Notes under the pieces: generated by a model
Database searches by the model: none
Told to the model about the DNA's origin: nothing
Seen by the model: the letters and a program-made list of their open reading frames with translations, nothing else
Shown here: in pieces, positions 54,812 through 64,000 of the stretch
Numbering within the stretch: the first letter of the stretch is position 1
Layout: each line of letters begins with the position of its first letter
Made by a program: the position numbers and the translations under genes
NCBI GenBank assembly: GCA_014529385.2
Contig: CM043959.1
Coordinates: forward strand, 65,068,753-65,132,752
Direction: 5' to 3'
Source of the DNA: Adiantum capillus-veneris
Lineage: Eukaryota > Streptophyta > Polypodiopsida > Polypodiales > Pteridaceae
Length of the DNA: 64,000 nt

Positions 54812-56054
54812 AGATGGATAAGGAAAGAAAAGAAGCCCATGAAGTCAAGAGGACGCTCCCTTTAGCTTTTTGTGTTCAATGAGTGACCCAAAAGTGCACA
54901 ATTATATAATCCCAAGTAGTGGGAGCCATGCAAGCAAACACAAAGTTGGAAAAAGTGAGGTTCACTATCAAATTGTGTCCCACAATTGTTCCATGTCTCC
55001 ATTGCTTTGTGTCCTCCTCCTCACAACAATTCCTAAAGTGGGAGCTTCAAGTGAATATCCTCAAGCTTCATGCCTTTAGCTTTGGATCATTAGCTTTGGA
55101 TCATCATCTTCGTGTCCCTCTCCCATGTTACTTCTCTCCACTAGATTGAACACTTCACCTAGTGCAACTTAAGTGTGATAGAAAGTACCTTCAAACATAT
55201 CAAGACTTGAGGGTGTGTCGAGTTTGTAGATCTAAATTAAATCTTGTCAGGAACATGGTACCTTCAAGGACATCAAGACGTGGAGGGGATGTTCACGATT
55301 TTCAAGAAAAAACCTTATCCAAGGCCTCATTTGCAGTTATCGACCCCACTGGCAGAGTGCCAGTGGTTAGCTTGGAGGCTAGGAGTGCGTGAGGTCACCT
55401 CGAGGAGGTGAGGCCGGGTGGTATGGGACGCCCAATTTTACAAGTGCACGCCTATATCCTCGAACGTTGGCCCCAGCACGTGGGAGCTGTTGAATGGTGG
55501 CTATGGTCGGGTGGTTCGTTCGACGCGTATCTGTAGGCGATCTGTGTAGCCGGGAGATCCTATCTCCTCGTTCGTTTCAGATGCCAAAAGCAAAGCCCCA
55601 AAAGCTTCCAAATCAACAAAAATTTTGCAAATTAACTATAATTGTAGCTATATTTATACTATTTTCTTGTAATATCTAAGAATTTTTTTTCCTTTTCACT
55701 CTCCTCTCAACCAACTGTCTTGAACTTCTAATCGGTTCAAGGCTAAGCTTAAAGAAACTTTTCTCGAACACTGGTTCACACAATTTGCGGCTTAAATGTC
55801 CAAATTTTGCATGAAGCATCGTACCTCAAGGACATCAATACTTAGGGCGTGTTTACACATAAGAATTTGTAGCTGAGAATGTCTCAATTTTACCTTGTGG
55901 GTATAGTCGGCCCAATTGTATGGGACACACGTGTTCAGCCCTTTGCCTTTACCATTCTAAATGGGAAAAAAAAAGAATCATGTGTACATTAAAGATACGA
56001 CAATGATTAGTACAGTAAGCCTCTTCTAGTATGAAGTGAGCACTTAGCAATTCC
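54812..56054. other. Unassigned spacer with a 9-bp hairpin
   Basis: CCACTGGCA-GAG-TGCCAGTGG at 55346-55366 is a perfect 9-bp stem. No gene or element is recognised around it. Confidence 0.45.
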
Positions 56055-56165
56055 TTTTTTTTTCTTCCAAACTCATGATGTATTAAAAAAACAAAAAAAG
56101 TTACAATCCTAGCCATGCTCTCACCCAGCCATGGCATCTACCAACAACCAAATCTCAAAGCACAA
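56055..56165 (-). mobile_element. LINE 3' tail (copy 1)
   Basis: On the minus strand, GCCATGGCTGGGTGAGAG, CATGGCTAGGATTGTAAC, a T-rich stretch, AATACATCATGAG and TTTGGAAGAAAAAA. The same order of blocks occurs at 57240-57335 and, with ACTCACAATTGTGAGT, at the ends of the plus-strand LINEs near 61365 and 63360. Confidence 0.5.
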
Positions 56166-57234
56166 GGTACATTGGCTTATGAAGGCCCGCAGTGTTAGGA
56201 TTTGAAGGGCAAACTATTCTTTCAAAAGATGGGTTGTAGAAAAATGCACCCTTCCCTAGGGTAAAGGAGCCAGTTGTAACACATGTGTCTTTTAAAAGTC
56301 ATGCACGCCTCCAATTTAGAGACAAAAATTTAGAATATGCTAGGAATTTTGTTTATGTGTCAACTTGTGATTTGTTGAAAACTGTACCATTACTGGGCCT
56401 TGGGTGTTTCTAACCCCTAAAAGACCTCAAAATTTAAACTTTCTCAAATTGACTGCCCAAATTAAATCAGAAAAATATCAAACTTGGTATTACCTAATCT
56501 GCCTTTGCATGAGGAATCTCATGCAAATTTCAAAATTCAAATCTGACCAAATTTGCAAAATCCCACCCAAAATTACACTTTTTTTCTTGAGTGTCTCTAA
56601 ACTGGCTCCTATACCCTATAGCCTAGAAGGGTCTATTTTCAGTTTGCCCTTCCAATGAGAAAATTTCGCATAATTTACAAGGCAAGATACTATATTCTGT
56701 CAATGAGTATAACCAATATACATATAGATATTGTAAATGAGCATTAATATATATAAAATGTTTTTTAATTAGCCCTTCCATTGACATGTATTCTATTTTT
56801 TCACCCTTCTCTATAGAAGGATAATTTTTGAACAAGCCCTTCCAATGACAGACCCAAAAAAACTTTGGCCTTCATACGACCGACAAAATGCCTTAAGAAG
56901 AGCAGATGGGCGTCAAATCCTATCACTGATGAAGGGTGCCACCTTGAAACTAGAGAAAACAATGGATCGAGACGGCTTGGGGTTGCCACCAAAGGGATAG
57001 CATTCCCACAACAACCTCCTTGCCCACCAAGCCAATCCAAGGGGACGAACCACGCACTTAGCAATTCTTATCGAAGATTTTGAATCTTGGGGTAGCTTCT
57101 GATGAAAAGTCTATGGACTTATCCATCATCATTTTCCTTAGATTCTTTATTTCACTATCCACTTTCAATGCCAACGTTAAGCGTGACAAAGAAGCATAAG
57201 TTGAATATGCTCAGATAGACCTTTTCGATTTATT
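56166..57234. other. Unassigned spacer
   Basis: AT-rich sequence in which GCCCTTCCA-TGA phrases recur (56644, 56774, 56839). No gene supported. Confidence 0.4.
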
Positions 57235-58200
57235 TATTTTTTGTTGCAAAACTCACAATGCATGAGTAGAATATATATTTAAACCAAAAAAATTACAAAG
57301 CAGACCATGGTCGCATTGAGCCATGGCTCCAACCAGTATCTTGAAAGACAACATGAGAGTAACGATGCCAAACCATAAAATAACAACCAGCTAGAACAAG
57401 GGACGCCAACCCGACTAACGACAATAGAACCGATACCAAAAAGCATGCCGAGAAGGGAGGGGCCCATTGTCCCCAACACCAATAAGACGCCTCTCGGGGT
57501 GCCTCCATGTTGGTGCCTCTGCCACCACAGGCAATCGGAATGCCCAAAAGTAGCCTCCACATATAGTTGAGAAGAGCCGAACCGAGCAGCAGACACATAA
57601 TCCACCAATAGAAGCAAGCAAAACACTTTGGATGCACCACTTAGCAAGGATCTGCCACTACCCTCAGAGCATCCAAGGCCTGTCGCACATAGAAAAAAAA
57701 ACAATCGAGAAGCTCCATAGCCAAAAACCACCACACAAAAAGATCATGCTTTGGGGGAGCCAAGCCCCTTCAGAATCAAGTTTTCACCGTAGGCCTTGCA
57801 GTCGAGGATGAATCCACACGAATGAGCATGCTAGAAGGAGACACATCCTACCAAGAAGCTCACTGCAAGCATCTCTGCCAATCCCCGAATGGAAGTCTAC
57901 AACTATGAAGATCCCTGCAGCGACCACCCATTTTCCCTCCCCAGTGGGGGGGACCTCTACTGCGTGCCCAAAAATGGGGTTCAAGCTAAGGAAGCGACAT
58001 CGTAGAGCAAGCAGGCTAGCCCAACGGTTTAGAACGGAGATGTTGCTGCTTGTAAAAACACCACGATGCCCACTCCAATAGAGGGACACCTTTGCCCCGC
58101 CCTGTCGCAAAACTCCCTTTGAGCCTCCCAACCCTCGAAGCCTCGCAGGCTGCACGATGCAGGTGGTCCTTGCCCTCGCATGACCTTTCACAACTTACAA
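57235..58200 (-). mobile_element. LINE-like 3' region (copy 2)
   Basis: The minus-strand end resembles the tail at 56055-56165 (GCCATGGCTCAATGCGACCA, TTTGTAATTTTTTTGG, CTACTCATGCATTGTGAG, CAACAAAAAA). Upstream are open frames of 151 codons (57734-57279) and 135 codons (58191-57784) with no recognisable domain. They are probably decayed LINE or antisense sequence and are not called as genes. Confidence 0.35.
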
Positions 58201-58233
58201 GATGACAAAAAATTATCTCCAATTCAAGCATGA

Positions 58234-58281
<48 letters not shown>

Positions 58282-58327
58282 CCCTAACCCACCCCCACCC
58301 CCACCCCCACCCCCTCCCCCCCCCCTC
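58234..58327. repeat. (CT)n and (CCCCCA)n tract
   Basis: A CT run (58234-58278) is followed by repeated ACCCCC units. The minus strand reads GGGGGTGGGGGTGGGGGTGG, a strong G-quadruplex candidate. Confidence 0.9.
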
Positions 58328-58438
58328 TTCGCGCACAAGTTGGCAAAAACCTTGCTCTTCAAGAACACACAAATATCTCCTTCCTCTTCCTTCAAAGGAT
58401 GCACAAAGGGTCTAAAACAAAGCACACTACAATAGAAT

Positions 58439-58688
58439 GATCCACATAGCATGGTTTACACAAAGGCCATACCTAGTGAAGGTAGGAAAAGACTGTGAGG
58501 GCCGTGTGCCCGTGCTCATGCGTGTGGGGGGAAGAGGGAGAGCCACATATCAAAGGGGGGAACACTACTCTTCGTAGAAGGAGAGTGAAAGAGTTTTTCT
58601 TTATGCTTTTATGTGTATGAGGGTTAATGGAGTTAGTGGGGTTAGGGAGACAAGGGTCCGGGGTCGACCACATGCCTTGACCCTAGCA
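58439..58688 (-). repeat. Copia-like 3' LTR fragment with polypurine tract
   Basis: On the minus strand CCTTTAAGTGGGAGAT is followed by TGCTAGGGTCAAGG, the same arrangement as copia III (AAGTGGGAGGT then TGTTGGGG). The adjacent CCAATGTGG-TA block is also shared with the copia III 3' region. The left end (TGATCCACATAGC) is a guess and no coding region is identifiable to the right. Confidence 0.45.
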
Positions 58689-60689
58689 ATCTCCCACTTA
58701 AAGGCCAATGTGGTCATAAGTGGCGAGGACAACTAAAGCTAGTATGTACAACTGTGAAGCACGAAAGCTTCACCTTTGTACCAATTTGTTCACCCTACTT
58801 CCTTTAACTTGATAGCTTCCCCCGTGTACAAATTTGTGCACCCTTGCCACGATCCTTTACCCCAACAAAGACTCTAGATTCTCCCTTGAGATCAACTTCA
58901 AACTGTCTAGATTTGGAAGCAGTTTCCCAAACCAAGATGTATCATCGGTAGCCTGCACATGCTATCTTTGAGACTGAAGAATGACTTCTACATGAGAAAT
59001 ACATAGGCCCATGAGGCATACAACCTCAACAAATTGTGGCCAAGATCCAAGGGCCTTCATTTGGGAAAACTTCTCCCTTGAAGATTGTTTATATGCTGCT
59101 TAGTCCTATTTTGCCTAGATTGTGAGCATCCTCTAATAGATTATTATAAACCACAGGGAACGGGCCCTTCTCCCGTATACTTATTTCTTCCTTGAGTGTT
59201 GAAGGGTTGTGATATTCTTATCCTTCAATGTTGAAGGCTCATGCTTGCTTTTCCTCCATTATAGGAGGGTCACTTTTTCTTTGTGGATTTGCAATGCATC
59301 AAGAGGAATTCATTACAAGTTTTGCAATATAGCAACACCTTGATGATCTTGCTGCAAAATGGTATGTAGATACAAATATGGTATCATACATAGCAAAGAT
59401 TGTGTAGGCTTGTACGATGCTCAAGGTGGAAGTAACAAAAAAATGTTCTAGCAAGTTCTAACTCTCAGCTCTCCCATTCTCATTTAGTCCATACTTGGCA
59501 ACACAATAAGCATTGAAAGAGGATAGATACTCTATCCTCTTGATTTAAGATTGTGATCTTAATTGGCTTAACAGTTAATTACAAACAAATATCCTCATTC
59601 CGACAACGGAGCAGATGTGTTCCTATACTTCTTTCATCTCAACTTTTCATCACTTGGGAATTCATGAAGTAATGACTCCATCCACTTTGACTTGGCCTCA
59701 TATTTCTTTTAGTGAAGAATGTTGAGTTGATTTTTACCATCATTACTGTTTCTTTGCATTTGCTAAAATCTTCCAAAAGCTTGAAGAAAATTTAGGAACA
59801 ATCCCACTCACATCAACCTGCAACAACAACGTTGTTTGTGCTATTTCCAAGTAATAGTTCTCATTCTCATGTGTCCAATTTAAGCATATAGGTATGGACA
59901 TCACATCTATTTATAGTTTCCATGTCATAAGGAAGTCTTACAAAAACTCGTACTATTGCAAACATGTATCCTATCATCAGATCGTGTTGCAATTTTACAA
60001 AAAACCAAAGGGCTCCACATCATTGCAAGTCAAGGCATCTATGCTGTATTGGTGATCACACAAGCAACGAACAAGTTCCCAAAGGTTGGCAAAGAAAACA
60101 CTTGCCATTGTCTCTTGATCCACTCTTTTAAACCTAGGGACTGAAACCTTTCTAGCTAGATAAAAAAATGCTACAAAAATGCACAAGGTCTCTCTATAGA
60201 TCTCTCTCACAAGGTCTTGTTGGCTCTCTCGACTTGTGCTCTATTTATGAAGACTCGACTCAACGTCATTGAATTTTGATTTTGCCTTTCGGGGCCCACT
60301 CTTGCACGTCCAAATATCACCTATGCAAGTGCAGGACGTGCTCTTTTTCTCCATTCTTTTCCTTGATGCTCTCAAAATAAGTTTGGCCCTCATACACTAG
60401 ATTTGAGTCACTGCACGTACTGCTAGAACTCCTCAAAATACAAGCATATATGTTGACTATATTTGAAGGAAAACCCTTGTCTTATAGACAATAAAACAAC
60501 CCAGAGCTTCCTTGCCCTGTGCTTGTCAGGCATATCCCACAATCAAACTTGTTGTGCTGCCTACTTGTTGATAGACTGCATTGAAGGGATGCCTTTGTCT
60601 TGTAGAAGATGAAATACACTTTTGCAAACCAAAGACCAAGGACATCTACCATTCTCTAATGATCTTGTCTGATTGGTTCTCTCCCCTAA
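58689..60689. other. Unassigned, possibly remains of the copia-like element
   Basis: AT-rich sequence with no frame over about 70 codons that shows family motifs. If it belongs to the LTR at 58439, its coding content has decayed beyond visual recognition. Confidence 0.35.
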
Positions 60690-61375
60690 ACAAGCTTTGG
60701 GAAAAGCAATGGTTGGAGGCAAGGTAGGTGGTGGTAATAAATAACATTTGGACGCCACATTGGCCTTTGCCGATAAAGATGTTTCTTTAGAAGGTGCTAT
60801 GGAGGGCTTTGGTGTCAGGAGTAAAGACTTGTGCAAGAGGGAGTGGATCTAATGGGTTTTTGAACCACAAAATGGCTAGTGAGGACCTCGCTCACCTCTT
60901 CAAGGAGTGCTCGACTATAAGCAGGGCAGACGTGAAAATGGGTGCAAAAGACCTAGAAACAAGGATATGCAAGAACGACATGTTCCTTGGAGGGATGGTG
61001 ATGAAAAAGCCAAGTGTTACTGGTTTGCACGCAAATTGTTATTTTGCTACTTCAAGCAAATATAGAAGGCCAAGAATTGTCGAGTCTTTGAGAATAATCT
61101 TTCTTATGCCAGTTTCTCAGAGATTGTGCAAGAAAGTAGGGAATTGATTGAATCCATTGGTGGAAGAAAGGACTTGGACGAGTGGTATTGGACCATTAAC
61201 ACCGCTCTGATGGATTAGAGCTAGCATGAGTACGGGTAGGTGTTCACCTCTTGGTGAGGCCTGATAGCTTATCAATGTAATATGAGATCCCTCGAGGCTC
61301 GGCACGAGCTTGAGGGTGCATTGTACTTTGTTTTCAAAATTCAATACATCCACTCACAATTGTGAGTTTGGGTGA
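60690..61375 (+). pseudogene. LINE ORF2 C-terminus and 3' end (copy A)
   Basis: PIKMFL-stop-KVLWRALVSGVKTCARGS and SEDLAHLFKECSTISRA (60770-60925) match the zinc-binding domain that follows RT in plant LINEs (K-x-FLWK-LWRAL-T---RG, then an H-L-F-x-C segment). A frame to 61144 follows. The 3' end has the perfect palindrome ACTCACAATTGTGAGT (61352-61367). There are stops and frameshifts, and the 5' part is missing. Confidence 0.6.
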
Positions 61376-61460
61376 AGGTTTCCTCTTTGAGGTTGATGGG
61401 TCTATACAAGTATTAAGTCGTCTTGTGTTGTGTTTGTGTGATTTAGTTGAGGGTTGAGGA

Positions 61461-63375
61461 GTGATTGATGCACTAGATGTATCATTGCGTGTTATTGGTC
61501 TCGTAGATAATACATACTATATGGCTAGTATAAGGGTCGTTTGTAAGAGCAAAAGGTTGTTAAGAAGAGCCCTTAAGATTGTTCAACTATTTGCTTCTGC
61601 TTCCGGCTCAATGTGCAACATTGAGAAATCAAGGTTGATTTCTTTTTCATAATGCGACTTGTTCGACCCCACGGAATGGTCAGGAGAAGTTATAGGTAAG
61701 GGCACTATGTTTAGACACCTATGCGCTTCACTTGGGGTGGGCATTATAGATAAGCAAACATTTGTCTGGATCTTGACCAAAATAAATAGTAAAATGAGAA
61801 TATGGAAGTTTGTGCTCCTCCCCTTCCATAGCAGTCACGACCATTAATGCTTTCATGATCCGTACATTTTATTTCTATCGCTGATGCTAAAATTGAGCAA
61901 ATCCAATTGGAAAGAATTTTTGAAGCCTATGAAATGGTTCCTGTGAAAAAGCAACACAAAAAAACCTCAACCCCTTGCCAATGGGGAAGATGGAATGGGA
62001 GCGAGACCAACGAACAAGGGCGAAATTGGGATTATTGACCCCATGGTGCATGCAGAAGCTTTGTGTTCCAAATTGGTTGTCTCATTGACGAACTAGAAAG
62101 AGGAATGGACTATTATGGCCAGGAATATGATAAACAAAGCAAAGCTTTCCTCAAAAGAGGGCACTTCGAAGAAGCCATAGTTCGAAGAAGGCCATAGTGC
62201 TGGACAAGATTTTGGCACCTTTTTGGACATTCGTGAAGCTTGGAGGCTGCACAAGGGAGCTAGCACGAAAGTGTAACAAAGCAGGTTCAACCTTGGAATG
62301 GGGGGAGAATTTCAGATACTTCAGGGATTCATCTCTCAATTGGTCCCCCTGGATCTTCAAACCTGGAAGGAGTTCCTTAGACCCCTTTTGGAGGGAAGTT
62401 GCACGTCTGGTAAACAACAAAGGAATTTTTAAACTTTCTCATCTTTGCAAAGACAGAAGGTTTTGTTGGAAGGACGTGGAGCTCGCAGTGATGCAACATA
62501 ACTTGGGTATGTACGAAACGCTTCTGATTGGTAGACTCTTGGAAGTGCCGTGATCCTCACCTCCACCTATCAATGCATCAAAAATTGATTGGAGAGCGTG
62601 GCATTGGCTGAAATTCAGAGTGTTCTTGCTTCCCAAGACCCAGAGTACCTATTTTGTACTGATATACAAAGCGGATTGGTTCGACCCACTCACCAAAATC
62701 TGGAAGAAAAACTGGTTAGAAGAGCACTGACAAAAGAGTGTTAAGGCCACTTGGGAGACTAAATGGCCTAAATACATGAAGGTATTCATCTGGAAGGTGC
62801 TTTGGAGAGCCTTGCCTACTGAGATTGAGGTGCACACTAGAGGGCTTAGCATCGAATCTTACTATGGTTGTAGGTCAGCCTCTTTTCATCACGTGCTCTA
62901 CTTCACGGGGGCTGGCCACTAAAGTTTGCAAATGGGTTTGGAGGACTTGGAAGATCATCTTCTTTATTGATGACCTAATCTTGGGAGGGCGTGGATTCCA
63001 AAGCCAGACCGTTTTGATGTGCACCAAATTACTAGATTTTGCTACCTGAACCAAGTCGGGAAGTCTAGGAACCTTTGGGTATTTGAGGCCAAACTGCATG
63101 TAGCTCGTTTTGATGATATTGTGCGTATGAGCACTGAGCTCATCCATGGTGTTGGAACAAGAAGAGGGTCAGCTGACAAGGATGAAGAATGGATTCATGT
63201 ATTGAGATGCTTAGAACACTCAAGAGGGTAGTTTTATCACCGTTGGTTTTGTGTACAAGCCTTTGCTGGAACCCTAGCTTCCTCAAGGCACATGTAGTGC
63301 TTGAGGGCAATTGTATTCTTTCCGAGTTAATATCTCTCTCAACTCACAATTGTGAATACGACCAAAAAAAACAAG
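61461..63375 (+). pseudogene. LINE ORF2 RT C-terminal half to 3' end (copy B)
   Basis: LVDNTYYMASIRVVCKSKRL...LFASASGSMCNIEKSRLISF (61490-61650) is the RT active-site and thumb region. The F/Y-x-D-D box reads LVDN, so the second catalytic Asp is Asn. Next: HLCASLGVGIIDKQTFVWIL (61705-61770), GKLGG-type sequence to 62550, the zinc-binding block KYMKVFIWKVLWRALPTEIE (62774-62833), and a last segment ending ACTCACAATTGTGAATACG with A-rich DNA (63341-63375). It is broken by stops. Confidence 0.7.
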
Positions 63376-63646
63376 AGGAGCAAAAGGTTTTGGCCCATAA
63401 TCGTCGTCATTTCTTTTTGTCATGATTCTAGGCAATATATTTTTTGGATTTTGGCCCATAATATTTGTCATTTCTTTTTGTCATGATTCCAGGCAATAAA
63501 TTTTTTGGATTTTGTATATTGTTCTTTTAAATTTGTGCAAAATTTTGAAACATAAAAATATATGGCTTAGTGATAGAACAGTAATTAAAACAGATACGTC
63601 AATAAAATACTCGAGGACAGAGGTTTGAAATTTCCCCGTCAAGCAT

Positions 63647-63647
<1 letters not shown>

Positions 63648-63698
<51 letters not shown>
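63648..63698. repeat. (GA)n microsatellite
   Basis: About 25 GA units. Confidence 0.98.
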
Positions 63699-63702
<4 letters not shown>

Positions 63703-63780
63703 CACTAAAGTGAATTAAAGAGAGGAAAAATCTTGGGGCTTCCAAATGAAGTCACCCAAAACTATGTATCTGATGTTGTA

Positions 63781-64000
63781 CGGGAGCTAGCCCAGTTGGT
63801 TGAGCATGCGAGCTCCGTGACCCGGGTCATGGGTTTGTTGTGATTGGGTGACGCTTGAAGACGCTCTCTTGTATCTGCCCGGATGACAGTGCATGGACTA
63901 CTAGAAAAAAAATGTCGACGAGAGCTACCCCAGTTGGTTGAGCATTCTAACTCCTTGGCTCGGGTCATGGTTTTGCTTGCGGTTGGGTGAGGCTTGAACA
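63781..64000 (+). repeat. Tandem tRNA-derived SINE heads
   Basis: Two copies about 138 bp apart share GGGAGCTAGCCCAGTTGG/AGAGCTACCCCAGTTGG, TTGAGCAT, GGGTCATGG-TTTG and TTGGGTGA-GCTTGAA. TAGCCCAGTTGG (63788-63799) fits the pol III A box TRGYNNAGYNGG. A B box is only weakly visible downstream (GGGTCATGGGTTTG). This is typical of plant SINE 5' ends. The second copy runs off the window. Confidence 0.55.

Noticed and set aside
57279-57734. 151-codon minus-strand ORF with hydrophobic stretches
   Set aside because: No domain, no conserved partner, and its 3' end coincides with a LINE-like tail. Alternative frames are equally open.

Overview
This window is nuclear DNA from a land plant with a large, repeat-rich genome. 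The one intact host gene encodes a DUF538 protein, a plant-specific family. The rest is mostly LTR retrotransposons (Ty1-copia and Ty3-gypsy-like), LINE remnants, a MITE, a tRNA-derived SINE and very long (GA)n/(CT)n/(CA)n tracts. The species cannot be named from sequence alone. There are no bacterial operons, no CRISPR array and no rRNA genes.

Layout. 1-1.3 kb: microsatellites inside an old tandem duplication. 1.7-4.6 kb: copia element I, LTR-bounded but missing integrase and most of the reverse transcriptase (RT). 6.4-7.1 kb: copia fragment II. 7.1-8.9 kb: a minus-strand LINE (ORF1 and endonuclease). 10.1-10.7 kb: the DUF538 gene. 11.35-16.89 kb: a complete Tnt1/Tork-like copia element III (192-bp LTRs, CTAGG target-site duplication (TSD), one 1,327-codon frame broken by three TAG stops). 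17.5-49.9 kb: one nested LTR-retrotransposon complex. 50-58.7 kb: gene-poor DNA with tandem duplications, homopolymers, LINE tails and a copia-like LTR. 60.7-63.4 kb: two LINE ORF2 3' parts. 63.8-64 kb: a tandem tRNA-derived SINE.

The nested complex can be read from its TSDs. The oldest element H (minus strand) carries gag plus a chromodomain-like tail but no pol. H received element B (plus, TSD CGCGG), a solo LTR (TSD CATAC) and gypsy element E (plus, TSD GATTC). B received element A (minus, TSD TCCAG) and a tandem-type copy D (minus). A received a solo LTR (TSD GTTAG). E carries a 497-bp hAT-like MITE (8-bp TSD CTTAGAAC) and an inverted relative F, and F carries a solo LTR (TSD CCGAA). Approximate hand-counted LTR divergence falls in the same order (H about 8-9%, B about 7%, A about 2%).

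The most interesting content is the family made of A, B, D and three solo LTRs. Its LTRs are about 1.1-1.2 kb, start with the palindrome TGTCACGTGACA and carry a dispersed GCGTTTT motif array. The internal region encodes gag, an aspartic protease with an off-consensus active site, an Asp/His-rich linker and then, in place of RT, RNase H and integrase, an unrecognised module (called X here) found in all three copies. The family is presumably mobilised in trans. Its LTR ends, tRNA-iMet primer site and polypurine tract resemble those of E/F, which makes an E/F-type gypsy element a candidate helper.
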